Source: Tetragonia tetragonoides
Lineage: Eukaryota > Streptophyta > Magnoliopsida > Caryophyllales > Aizoaceae
DNA: 64,000 nucleotides
Reading direction: 5' to 3'
Assembly (NCBI GenBank): GCA_038025085.1
Contig: CM076146.1
Location: forward strand, 16,528,001 to 16,592,000
The notes below the pieces were generated by a model. The model was not told the DNA's origin. It was given only the letters and a program-made list of their open reading frames with translations, and searched no databases. This document shows positions 21,758-32,738 of the stretch, piece after piece. Within the stretch, counting starts at the first letter, position 1; the number at the start of each line of letters is the position of its first letter. A program made the position numbers and the translations under genes.

Positions 21758-23196
21758 TGTTAAGATTAAGGATTTTCTTTCAAGGAATTTTCTCTCTCTA
21801 GGGGCTCAAAGTGAGTAATAATAAGAGAAGATTAGGAAACCCGACTATATAGAGGTCATGGTTGGATTCTCGTCGAAAAATTAAGGAAACTCAGACAACC
21901 GACGAAAAAGGGGTCAGGCGGCCTCTCAGCTAGTCCCGACGGCTTAGCCGTTAGGACGAGCTGCTGAGCCGCCCCAGCCAGCAGCATGACCGCTGGGACA
22001 AGAGGCCAAACCGCTAGCCCAAGCGGCAACCGCTGGAGCTCTAGCACAGCTGCTAGGAGCTCTAGCGGTCACCCTGTATAGGCGCCTGGGATACAACTTT
22101 GCGAGACAACTTCGGTCCGCACGACCTCTCCATTGACCGAGCTCTACCTTCCTAATTCCCACTTGGACAGATTTTGGAAGCCTTCCCTGACATTTTTCTC
22201 ACCTTAATTTTGACTCTTGCCACTTTTTTATTTATTCCCTTTTTATTTTCTTTCCTCCTTTTTGTTTTGATTACCAAGTTCCACTCTTCATTCCTTTTAT
22301 TTTCTGATTCTTTATTTTCTTTATTAATATTTTCCCCTTTTTAATTATCTTTTCCAATTTTCTTTTTCTTTACATTATTTTATTTTTTAGGGGAAGGGGC
22401 ACCCCAAATGTCCTAAATTCTCGGAAATCCTAAATTCTCGGATATCGTGTGTTGTGATTTCCCACTCGGAAATTAGATGATTAAATTCACATATGGGCAT
22501 TTGCGTGATATTTTTGTGTGTGAATAAAATGCAATATTTATCAGGTTTAATACAGCGCCCCAGCCAGCAGCATGACCGCTGGGACAAGAGGCCAAACCGC
22601 TAGCCCAAGCGGCATAGCCGCTTGCCCAAGCGGCAACCGCTGGAGCTCTAGCACAGCCGCTAGGAGCTCTAGCGGTCACCCTGTATAGGCGCCTGGGATA
22701 CAACTTTGCGAGACAACTTCGGTCCGCACGACCTCTCCATTGACCGAGCTCTACCTTCCTAATTCCCACTTGGACAGATTTTGGAAGCCTTCCCTGACAT
22801 TTTTCTCACCTTAATTTTGACTCTTGCCACTTTTTTATTTATTCCCTTTTTATTTTCTTTCCTCCTTTTTGTTTTGATTACCAAGTTCCACTCTTCATTC
22901 CTTTTATTTTCTGATTCTTTATTTTCTTTATTAATATTTTCCCCTTTTTAATTATCTTTTCCAATTTTCTTTTTCTTTACTTTATTTTATTTTTTAGGGG
23001 AAGGGACACCCCAAATGTGCTAAATTCTCAGAAATCCTAAATTCTCGGATATCGTGTGTTGTGATTTCCCACTTGGAAATTAGATGATTAAATTCACATA
23101 TGGGCATTTGCGTGATATTTTTGTGCGTGAATAAAATGCAATATTTATATCAGGTTTAATACAAGCCCGAAAGTTTGAAATGCACTACAACAAATA
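21758..23196 (-). promoter_or_regulatory. aORF1-aORF2 intergenic region of B with promoter module and tandem duplication
   Basis: Reading the minus strand toward aORF2: an AGCGG/CCGCT cluster (22680-22560 and 22080-21945), then GCCTGACCCCTTTTTTCGTC (21921-21902), then a TATA box CTATATAG at 21852-21845 about 90 bp upstream of the ATG. A unit of about 590 bp is tandemly duplicated (21971-22556 and 22557-23165). Copy 2 has an extra 20 bases of AGCGG-type motif near 22613. The rest is pyrimidine-rich on the plus strand (22190-22390) and is probably the 3' UTR of aORF1. Confidence 0.7.
21971..23165. repeat. Tandem duplication, two copies of about 590-610 bp
   Basis: Both copies start GCCCCAGCCAGCAGCATGAC (21971 and 22557) and end near GGTTTAATACA (22554 and 23163). 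They differ by a few substitutions, a 20-base insertion and small indels. The C element has a single copy of this region (37690-38330, opposite orientation), so the duplication is specific to B or its close relatives. Confidence 0.88.
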
Positions 23197-26109
23197 TCAC
23201 TGACCACCTTCGCCTGAAAGACCGGGCTGAGACATCGTCCAAGCTCTAGGGTCAAAAGCAAACAGTGAACCCGTCAAGTATGGGGGATCCAATGAGTGGC
23301 GCGGTGGCTCCGGCATGTTTGGATAACCACCATGCCCGGTACTCTCCTGACTCCAAGAACCCCTTGGAGGGTCTGGAGGATGCATAGGCATGTGATAGCC
23401 CGGATACCCCATTTTGGGAGGCGGTGCATGCCACTACGGAAGATAAGGCACTTGGGGCGGGTTCCCCGTATCCACTCTAGCTCGAGGCGTCCCTTGACGC
23501 ACCTCCGCACTCTCCTGCCTAGGACGAGGACACTGCGGTATAGACGTCGACTCCGGAGCACGAATAACTAGAGGCCTAGGAGGCCTCACCACATGAACAG
23601 GCTGCGAAATAAGCTCAAGGGTAGAAAGTTACAAAAAATTCAAATGAAGCACTATTACTTGAACTGAACATACCTCTCGAACGTCGGACCGACGACTCGT
23701 GCATACACTCCGAGACGCGAATCTGGAAATTCAATTCTTAAGGGCATGCATGCCCCTTCGGATCTTCCGCGTCTCAGCAGCATCCAACTGTGCACATAAA
23801 GAAAAGAGTCAGTATAAATACAAAGGAAATATTGCAAATTACAATGGATGTTTACTTACCCCCCTACAACCAGCTCGTAGAGGCAATCCCTCATCCTCCT
23901 CATCAGGGCCACGAAACATTGAAATCAGTAGAACCTGAGGTGACCCGTCCGCTCCTGTATAACTCACCGACATGGATGAAGGAGTAGGGCGTGGAGAAGA
24001 AGCAGTCGCATGAGACGACGAAGAACTCGCATCACTCTACAAAGACTTAAAAATATTAGACACATTTCTAAATTTCCAAACGAAATTAAGAAGCAAAGTA
24101 CATTACTTACCAGGTCGGTAGAGAAGTTGGGGCACAACCGAGCCTCAACCAAATCAATATATGCCACCATGAGATCCACCTCACGATCAGCCTGAAGCAA
24201 ATACTCCAGGGCATTTTCCCCAACGGTGGCCATCCTCACCTTCTCCACGGTAAGGTGACCAACATAAAGCATGGAATCTGGAGGGTCCAAAGGAATCCTC
24301 GGAGCCGAAAGGTCGGGAAAAGTCACCCTAATCAGTCTGTCTCAAAAAAATAACTCAAAACCAAAAGGACCCTCAAGAATCGGTGCGAGAGACCCGGAAG
24401 GTAATCCGTCCAGGGGAACCAGTCGACCTACAAAAGCAAAGCGTGAGCACACAAAGGGATAAAAGGACGATAAAAGCACAAAGGATAATCACTTACATCC
24501 TGGGCAGTCAAGGGATATATTGCCTCCCTAAGGGCGTGCAGCGTAGTAAATGGGCAAGATGCTCGTCCCCTCCAGGTCTGCATCGTTGGAAAGGACAAAT
24601 CCTCTGCCTCGAGAAGAGGGACATGTAAAGCACATGGATTAGGCACAAGTTGTGAGCCAAAAACACAAAGTATAAGAAGGGTAAAAGGAAATTACCTCCA
24701 TAACCTTCCAATAACCAACCAAGGAGACGCGTGATGCGCCCTTCTTTCCACTGAGGCGGCTGGACTGCCTCAAACACCGTAGAAGACAAGAGTATGCGGG
24801 AAGGCCCGATCTATACTCCGTAACTCTGTCCAAATCCCGCAAGCACGGGAAATAGCACACATGATACCTACTAGCTTTATCCGGAAAGACGGAACAAGCT
24901 AGAACATAAGCCAAGAAAAGGCGGGCCTGCTGCTCCGCCATGACCTTCTTCAGCTTCCTCGGGTTTGTCAAGAACTGGACCATGACGTCAGTCCACCCAT
25001 ACTTCATACAATCCCAGTTAGCCCCAAAAAGGTCCAACATCTCCACCATGTCATCCCTACTCACCTCTCCATAAGTGAGGGGAACACCGGTGCAAGGAAG
25101 CCCGGAAATGAGACCGAACATGAAAGGGGTGATCATAATCTCACCCATGGAAAAATGAAATGTACTTGTAGTATCCCAGTACCGCTCCGCAAGACCTCTA
25201 ATGAGCAATCTGTCGGAATCAATAGAAGCAATGGACGCTAAAAAGTGATCGAAGCCACAATGCTCCACAATAGCGTTAACCGCGGGAGTCACGTACCTAC
25301 GGGCTTTCTCGATACCAGAAAGGCTACCATAACCCCGCATGGTAGTGTCTACGTCCTATATAACACAATAATTGCAAAGACAATTAGCTAGATGATCCTA
25401 GTAACAACTACTAGTCTCCGGTTTAGTCCTAAATTTTTACAAATTTAGCATTGTAGTTGAACCAATATGACGAGAGTGAATTTTAAAGAGAACGAATTTC
25501 ACACAAGTTTATTCTCCACGAATATACTCAAAAACCATCTACCATCACAATAAAAATAAACTTCACTCAAGTTTATTTTCACAAAAAAGTTAAATAATGA
25601 TTGGAACGAGAATAAATTTCATACAAATTTATTTTCCACCATTAAAGATGAATTTCATGCAAATTCATTCTTCACATGCAAAAAATATATAATACAAGAA
25701 ACCTACGGGAATTCACAAATTAGCAAGAAAAACAATTTCACGCAAATTGGTTTTTCCATTAGCTACACTACAGTTCCAACCTAAAATTCTATGTTTGCCT
25801 ACACATGATTTTCTGAGTGTAAAGGAGCAAAGTACAAAAAAAAAAACAAAAAAAAAAAAAACGACATACCCGACATTTGGTACCACCGGTAACCAAATGC
25901 TCCTTCTTCATGAAAATAAGATCGCTGGGCTCCCAATGATCAGTAGGATGCAAATCACTACGAGTTAACTCGTCCTGGACTAATCGGTGCTCACCCACCC
26001 GGTGATGGGGTAAACCGGAAACGAAAACCCGAGTGAAAACATTCGGGGCCTCATGAACAACAATCTCTTGCTCCTTCCTTTTCCTACCTCATCTAAGTTT
26101 AGGAGCCAT
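23197..26109 (-). pseudogene. aORF1 of element B: plant-mobile-domain (PMD) antisense gene, seven exons
   Basis: Predicted exons: 26109-25870, 25348-24696, about 24622-24497, 24427-24111, 24036-23860, 23787-23674 and 23601-23197. Donors read GTATGT, GTAATT, GTAAGT, GTAAGT, GTAAGT and GTATGT; acceptors end in AG after pyrimidine runs. Exon 1 starts MAPKLR, then a stop (TGA) and GRKRKEQEI, a basic patch. Exon 2 carries the PMD-like core: YRGSLSGIEKARRYVTPAVN-type start, STFHFSMGEIMITPFMFGLISGLP and WKVME at its end. Later exons are Ser- and Pro-rich and end GEGGQ. PMD proteins (MAIN/MAIL family) are nuclear and many derive from transposons; that link is family knowledge. I see one stop in exon 1; other exons are largely open. 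Confidence 0.72.
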
Positions 26110-26800
26110 GGATAAAGAGCAAAATGGAGTTTTTGGAAATTTTAGTAAAACTCACAAATTCACACAATTTAGAGTTTTGACACTCAAAAAACACAAAAAC
26201 AACTAACAAAATCATGTTTTACTGCGAATTTGAGCAAGAAAGCCTCAAGATTCGGAGCTAGGGGCTTTGATGGAGTTTGAAAGCTTGAAGAAAAATGGAG
26301 GAGAGAGAAAGGAGAAGATGACCCATTTCGGCCTCCCCCTTTTCCTTTTTACGCACACGCTGAAAACCTAGCAGCCGGTCAAACCGCCTAGGTGGACGGT
26401 CAGATCGCCCAGCTGGCGGCTGAACTGCAAGCCACGCGGCTTGGCCGCTAGTCCAACCGACTTGACCGTTAGGGGTAGCGGTTCAACCGCTCTACCAAGC
26501 AGCGTAGCCGCTCCACCTTGCGTTTCGACCGCTTGACGTGGCGGTTTGACCGCCTGACTCATTCTCTCTCTTATGATATTTTAAGGGCCGTTGGTTCAAA
26601 ATCAGTGGGCTCCATGCAGGCCCATAGCAGTTATTTGCGCGCAAAAGTCCGTTTAGGAAGCAAGGCTACTTTAAACCCACAGGTTTGTACATTTATACTC
26701 GGCTTAATGGTATGTGCTCACATCCGACCTAAGGTCTGAGCAACATTTTATTACCTTTACAACAACATTTACTACCCATCCTATTTCTAATGAAATAGTT
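26110..26800 (-). promoter_or_regulatory. Upstream region of aORF1 in element B with AGCGG/CCGCT cluster
   Basis: Minus-strand sequence upstream of the aORF1 ATG. It has a T/C-rich leader and, at 26560-26360, a long cluster of inverted motifs (GCGGTCAAACCGC, AGCGGTTGAACCGCT, AGCGGCCAAGCCGC). This is the third promoter-like place in B with this cluster, after the LTR and the aORF2 upstream region. No clear TATA box is seen. A purine-rich GGAAAAGGGGGAGGCCGAAATGG block lies before the leader and is conserved in C (34570-34602). Confidence 0.55.
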
Positions 26801-26810
26801 TTATTGTGTA

Positions 26811-27170
26811 ACCTACAGCACAGGGTTCCCCTTGACTGAAAATCGAAGGACGTTTATTGTTTGACCTACAGCACAGGGTCACCCTTCGACTAAAAATCGA
26901 AGGATTTTTTTCATTTATCTTATTTCTAACGAAATAATTTTATGTGTAATCTACAGCACAGGGTTCCCCTTCGACTGAAAATCGAAGGACGTTTATTGTT
27001 TGACCTACACCACAAGGTCGCCCTTCGACTAAAAATCGAAGGATTTTTATAATTTTCTTACGAAATATTTTTATTGTGTGACCTACAGCACAGGATCTCT
27101 CCGTTCGACTAATGCTCGAATGACATTTATTGTGTGACCTACAGTATAGGGTCAAATTCTCGATCAAATA
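26811..27170. repeat. Six-copy hairpin tandem repeat before the PPT of element B
   Basis: Units start with (G)ACCTACAGCACAGGGT at 26811, 26864, 26949, 27003, 27081 and 27137 (spacing 53-85 bp). Most contain CCTTCGACT-AAAA-TCGAAGG, an inverted repeat with a 7-bp stem. Alternate units share TTATTGTTTG, so the true period may be a pair of units (about 138 bp). It lies between aORF1 and the 3' LTR, where Tat elements often carry tandem repeats. Confidence 0.85.
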
Positions 27171-27305
27171 AACCGGGGAAATTATTACTTTATTACTAAA
27201 ATAATTGTTTATCTCTAACCGATTGTCACCTCATTCAGTTTGCCTGTTTTGTTGCTGGTATTGGCACATGAATACTTTGACCTTCGCTCTATTCGAGCTC
27301 GGCCA

Positions 27306-27318
27306 AAGTAGGGGCTTC
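27306..27318 (+). promoter_or_regulatory. Polypurine tract of element B
   Basis: AAGTAGGGGCTTC directly before the 3' LTR start TGTATACACC. It primes plus-strand DNA synthesis. The tract is imperfect (T and C interruptions). Confidence 0.65.
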
Positions 27319-28780
27319 TGTATACACCAAAAATTGTGTCTATGATAATTCCCCATAAAAACCCGATGATGAGAGGATTGGATTTTGCTCGAACTTGGGT
27401 TGCGACAATAATTGCTCTAATGATTAGCCCAATTCATTTGATTTAACCAGTGGAAGCCTTTTGTACAGGTGATCCAAACCAATTGGACTCAATTCAATTG
27501 GAGTCCAAAACTGAGAGATAGGCCACTTTGAACCTAAGGGCCCGAAAGGGAACCCAAACCCATGAGTCAACCCTTGGTCAAACAAGGAAACTCAATCAAT
27601 CCCGCGTGGACCCCCTCGGAAAAGCCTCCCTGGCTTAGAAAAGCAGCCAGGCGCCTATACAAGCATGTCGTTCCAGGTCCAAGCTGCCACGCTTGAGTTC
27701 GAGCGGTGGCCGCTAGGACAAGCGGCTATGCCGTTAGGACAAGCATCTTGACCGCTTGCCTTGCGGCTAAACCACTTGCCAAGCGACTTGACCGCTTATC
27801 CTGCCGGTTCAGCATCGTGGCCTAGTTGTATGGCCACCTGGACCTTTTTTCGCGGACGACAAATTCGAGGCCCATGTTGGTCTTCGGTTGACAAATTCTC
27901 TCTCATTTTAGACCAGAAATTCTGATTTTACTCCTTTTTGTTTAGGTTAGCCCTAGCACCACAAATTAAACCTTCAAACTTCATTAAGAGCAAGAATTCA
28001 AGCATAACAACCCAATAAGTTCATTGGGAGCATCCAGGTAATCCAACCTGAGGGTTTTCAATAATTTTATATTGCTTGTTATTACTAACAAATTTGGTTT
28101 ATGTGATATGTACATGCATGGCGCGTTTTGAGCAATAGGGCTTGTATTAAGCCTAATTAATGGATGAATGAATGTATTTTCGTTATTTATTTTCTTTTTA
28201 TGATTAAATTATGCTTTGTTTGTGAATTGGTGGATGAATTGCTTGTTAGTCTTCTAACTCGCAGGTTTTAGCATATTTATCGTTTTCTAGTAATAAAGCA
28301 TGTAACTTGATAAATTGTTAAAAGTGGTCACAATAATAATATTTGTCCAACCCATTAGTTAAGACTAGGAATTTGGAAAAATTAAACCTTGTTTGGAACG
28401 TAGCATAAATAATTACATTGAATCGATTAGTAAAGGCCTTTGTTGTCAACGGGCGAGTTGGGTGCCTAAAACCTTCCTAGCTCGTACTCACGCCCCCGAA
28501 CTCATTTATGAAGTCAATTTCCCCAATAGGGATTGGGGTGCACAGGAATTGAGTTGACGTCTTTTTAGACTATTGACTTAATTCCAAGGGTTCCAAATTT
28601 CCTTAAATTTGGTGGCGACTTCCGACAATCTTAATCATGTTCTTAGTGTGAAAGGAAAATCTTCATGTGCATTGACAATCAAAGATTCACGAAACCCGAA
28701 CAACCGCGCTCTCCCAGGCTACCCGTCCGGCCGCAGGGAAATCGAGGGGAAAAAAGGGGAGAAAAATCCAGTAGCCTACA
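27319..28780 (+). mobile_element. 3' LTR of element B
   Basis: 1,462 bp, TGTATACACC...AGCCTACA, followed by the target duplication CCAAC. It matches the 5' LTR apart from substitutions and a deletion of roughly 107 bp just after 27874 that removed the TATA box. The GC-rich cluster lies at 27690-27840. Many substitutions separate the two LTRs of B, so B is not a recent insertion. The open frame at 28609-28872 is chance. Confidence 0.92.
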
Positions 28781-28785
28781 CCAAC

Positions 28786-30030
28786 ACAAATATGTCGCAA
28801 CTTACGAAGAACAATTTAGAAGCAATACTCACTAGAAAGAACTCAATTATTCTAATAAACTTAAGCACATAAATGCATAAATATTATTAGATCAAAATAT
28901 GTTCCTAAATTAAATCATGGCCATATCGCAGGATAAATCTATGCTTATGCTACTAGTATTGAATGATCTAAACTAAGCCAAATCACACAATTAGCTATAA
29001 TTCAGAAGTCTACAAAGAGAGATAACACATCAAAATAAAGATGTAAACTTGAAATCATAAATGAACATAATCTGAATTTCATCAAAACTATAAACTGCCA
29101 AGCAAAACTCAACCAATATTTGAGGAATAATTTAAGTCTAAAACTGAAAATATGAAATTCTAAGTATACAAAATAAAAATGATAATCTGGAAAAGGTAAC
29201 TAGATTAGTCAATTAAAAAGAGAAGAACTTATTGAGAAGAACCGACAAATCGTGTTTTACTTCGGATTTGACTCCTCTGGACAAGACTGGACTCTCCACC
29301 CCTTAGATAGGTAGATTAAGGTCCACTCCAAGGCTTTCTTCACCTTCAAACGACCCTCTGGTTTCCTTCCAGTTCTCACCACTCAATTATGTTTGCTTTA
29401 TCAATTCCAAACTGTGAGCTTGGATCCCCTCAATTGAGGGTTAGAACAAAGCTTTTATACTGACCACACCCTAACCGTGTGGGTATTGGGATAGAATTTT
29501 GTTCCCTTGAAATACTAAAGAGGATAGAAGAAATTAGTTGCCATAGTCTCCTGGTTGTAAACGACATCTTCAATTGATAAGAAAACGAACTGTAGGACTT
29601 TTGCTGCTGAAAAACTCTTTGTATTGCTCTGTGTCGTGCTTTGTAGGTTCTCTCTCCTCTAGAGTGTTTGCAAATGTTTTTCTCTTAATCGGTTTAGTTT
29701 GCTGCTTCTTGTTTTATTGTCTTGCTTCTCTGATCAAAGAAAAGGGAAAGTGAGATAAAACTTTGACCTGCTCCCTAATTGGTCATATGGCCCATCAAAA
29801 CTCTAGTTCACGTAATAAAGGATTTAAGTCAAAGAATAAGCCACCCATTATTAGATCAAACATACATAAAAAAAGAATAAGAAAATTCAGCTATTAAAAC
29901 TATTTAAATAAGAAAACATAAATAATATTAAAAAAGTGTAAAAATATTATAACTCTAAATAAATAGGTCCAAAGACAAACTAAAAAACTAAATATAAAGG
30001 GTAAAAACATATTAAATATTGCACTTATCA
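28786..30030 (-). mobile_element. Athila-like 3' LTR, right part
   Basis: 1,245 bp from the B target duplication to the LTR start TGATAAGTGC at 30030. It contains a stretch resembling an LTR promoter (TTTTATACTGACC, reversed, near 29454) and pyrimidine-rich DNA. No gene is seen. Confidence 0.72.
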
Positions 30031-30044
30031 AGTTCCCCCCACTT
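30031..30044 (-). promoter_or_regulatory. Polypurine tract of the Athila-like element
   Basis: Minus strand AAGTGGGGGGAACT directly before the LTR start TGATAAGTGC. This is the canonical layout in Athila elements. Confidence 0.8.
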
Positions 30045-32145
30045 AGCTCTTTTACGTCTTCGACTAAAGTAAAACAAAAATAAGAACCAAACTAGACAAT
30101 GCAAATGCAAATGTAACCTATCCACCACCTACGAACTCAAAACAGTGAACAATGACAGTGAGAAAAGCAACAGAGTATGACAAATTTTTTAATTTTCTTT
30201 TTTTTCAAAATAGACACAAGAAACTTACTCAAAAAACCTATAGCACAAATAACAGAATATATAGACACAAACTCAGAGCAAATTAACACTGACTCAGACC
30301 ACAGACTCTCTTGAACATTCTTTTAGGTAAGACAATATACAATGAAAAACTACATAAACAGAATAGGTCCCTCACAAGCCATGTGTTTACCCTCATGTGT
30401 TTAAGGGTTACCAAATGTAACACTTAATTCAACCTCTTTGAAGAAATACTTCGTAAGCTTGCTTGTCCATCTCATCTCCATTGCTTAGATCATATGCAAG
30501 ACATAAATCAAGAGGACTTTCATTAAGGTTGAATTGGGGCCAAGGTGAAAAAGGTGAGAAAATATTTGGGTTGCGGTGGTAAAAACCCTAAGACTAGTAG
30601 AGCAAAGCAGCACCACAACTCGATTTTGATAAACTTCACACTTTTTGCTACTTTCAACACTCGATTAGAGAATTTCATAATTGAATAACTTGGGAAATTT
30701 ATTGCTCTCAATTTTTTTCACATCATTGAATGACCCATGTAGCGAGCTTTCGACCAATGACTCCTAATTCATTTGGGCTAAGGCATTAGGTATTAAAGAA
30801 TACACCTCGGATCTAATTACTCAAGTCATCCAACAAGTAACAAACACATCACGTTCATATTTGGGACAAAAGTCCAAGTATTTCACTTTTTTGGAACTTT
30901 CAATACCATATTCTGAAACTTTGTTTCTTTTCTTTTTCATACTTTGACAATAACAATTCACCTCTTTACGGACTCATAAAACTTCAAATGCTCCACTAAT
31001 CTTTGGGATAGGTAAATCACTTGGTTTTTCGAGTTATAGTTCATAGAATGAGGTAATCAAAAACCATATTCGGCCAAATAAGCTCAAAATGGTTTGCTAG
31101 TGGAATAATGTCAATGGTAAGCTTTTTGGCTCATGTGATGGTATAAAGCCAAGGTGCCTCTATCATATTCATGTATGTATACAATCAATGCAAATTTAAT
31201 GGGTATTTCAAACAAGTTCTAGAGTATTAACTTCAAATGGTAAACAATTACACACAATAATGAATAAAATTGATATTAAAAATGAATTATTAAAAGGCTC
31301 AAATTCTCAGAAGGTTTGTGACCTACCAATGTTTACAAGTTTTCCTTTACAAAGAGAAACTTAACTAAGAAACATTCAAGAGGTAACAACTAACAAAAAC
31401 AGTACGAATAAAAAAAAAAAAAAATTCCTACTAACTACTTACTTATCTAATAGCTTGGTGACATCTAATTAATGCAACCTAACATGCTAGTGCAGCTAAC
31501 GATAACTAAATGCAAATTATTTTTTTATGCTTTTTTATTTATTTATAATGAACTAAAAGTACTGAATGCAGATGACAGACACAAACAAAAGATGACAAAT
31601 TAACAACAACAGCAGGATATTCTCATGTAGACCAGAAAACATCAGCTAAGAGTCACATTTAATACTCGGGAAACATCATTTCCTAGATAAACAATACCAA
31701 TAGAAAACAACAGACTCAGAATGTTCAAAACAACCCAGATTTTAGAAAAAATTTACCGTGTGTGCAAGCCACAACCAGAATTGATAAAACGAAAATTAGT
31801 CTAACCGCTCCCCCACACTTAAACTCTACGCTGTGCCCAATGTAGAACCTAAGTGCACAGGAGAAACAAACGCACAAAAACAGAAACCAACGACCAAAAT
31901 CCAACAGTAAAACAAAAAGGAAAGAAATAACAATAAAAGAGATAAAAGAAAAAAAGAGCAAATCTGGAATTCGCTTGGGTTACCTCCCAAGTAGCGCCTT
32001 TGGTTCACGTCGTTGGCTCGACGTCTTTCTTTTTATTTCACATCTGCGATTCTTCAAGTGCCTGGAGGAACAAATACTCGTATCCCATATTTTCAGCCAA
32101 CTCATCCAACAAAATCTCGAAATTCTCTATTCCAATCTGCTGAAA
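30045..32145 (-). other. Athila-like 3' noncoding region
   Basis: About 2.1 kb without a coding frame that I can support, AT-rich, with A tracts (31409-31424). Near 31975-32035 lies TTGGGTTACCTCCCAAGTAG and ...GTCGTTGGCTCGACGTC, an inverted segment typical of the 3' part of Athila-type elements. Any env-like ORF that Athila may carry here is not recognisable. Confidence 0.55.
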
Positions 32146-32526
32146 CTAGTATGCAAACTCATTAGTAGCACCTGCGCTTAGAATGCAAGGAGGTATCAAA
32201 TCACCAAACACATTAATTTTCAGCTCTATTCCATTACACTTTAGGCTAACAGTACCCTTAGCAACATCAATCAAATCTTTTGAGGTTCTTAAGAAGGGTT
32301 TGCCCAACAAGATAGGTGTATCACCTTCTGTATCAACAACATAAAAAATTGTCAGAAAAGACAACTTTTCTATTTGAACCATAACATTCTCAAGAAAACT
32401 AGCAGGATCTGTACTGCTACTCTTAACAAGCTCCAGGGTCAGATTAGTGCTCTCCAGAGGACCATAATCGTATTTAGAATAAATAGAGAAAGGTAAAATG
32501 TTAACTACAGCACCTGAATCAATCAC
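32146..32526 (-). pseudogene. Athila-like aspartic protease fragment
   Basis: 126 residues starting MIDSGAVVNILPFSIYSKY (active-site DSG), then VMVQIEKLSFLTIFYVVDTE, TPILLGKPFLRTSKDLIDV and SLKCNGIELKINVF. The order DSG followed by ILLGKPFL fits a retropepsin. The fragment ends before RT, and the following pol is absent. It is joined to the gag fragment upstream through frames with stops (32530-32738). Confidence 0.78.
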
Positions 32527-32738
32527 ACAATTCTAAAAACACTGTTGTCCTATGCCACAGCAGATGGTAAATGATCCTGGATCCTTACAGTTTTGTGGGA
32601 CATCACCTTGAAGCAATTCAGAAACAACTTCCCATTCGCTTAGCTTATTCTTATTCACAAATTCTTCTAAAAGCTAATCATATTTAGCAACTAATTGTAT
32701 AACTCCCAACAATGGAAGGTGCACTTCACTTTTCTCAC

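Larger units (their letters stand above)
9908..28780 (+). mobile_element. Element B: near-complete Tat-lineage retrotransposon with two antisense genes
   Basis: Both LTRs, the PBS, gag-pol remnants, both antisense genes and the PPT are present. The target-site duplication CCAAC flanks it at 9903-9907 and 28781-28785 without mismatch. LTR ends are TATAGACACC (original TGTAGACACC) and TAGCCTACA. Order: 5' LTR (with insertions), PBS 13536, gag remnant 14194, protease 14890, RT 16749, RNase H 17570, second RNase H 18007, integrase to 19749, antisense aORF2 (21757-20256), antisense aORF1 (26109-23197), hairpin repeats, PPT and 3' LTR. It is non-autonomous: most of gag is deleted and the RT active site is mutated (YVHD). 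Confidence 0.92.

Noticed and set aside
21856..22769. Ala-rich frames (SCARAPAVAAWASG) in the B intergenic region
   Set aside because: They translate the AGCGG/CCGCT clusters and are duplicated with them; C has different frames at the same place.
26811..27170. CRISPR-like array
   Set aside because: Spacing is irregular, the between-repeat sequences are themselves related, and this is a plant retroelement.
28609..28872. Open frame at the end of the B 3' LTR
   Set aside because: It crosses the LTR end and target duplication and is not conserved in the 5' LTR or in C.
29200..29500. Possible host exon near 29280-29470
   Set aside because: The sequence is continuous with the Athila LTR and has no sustained frame.
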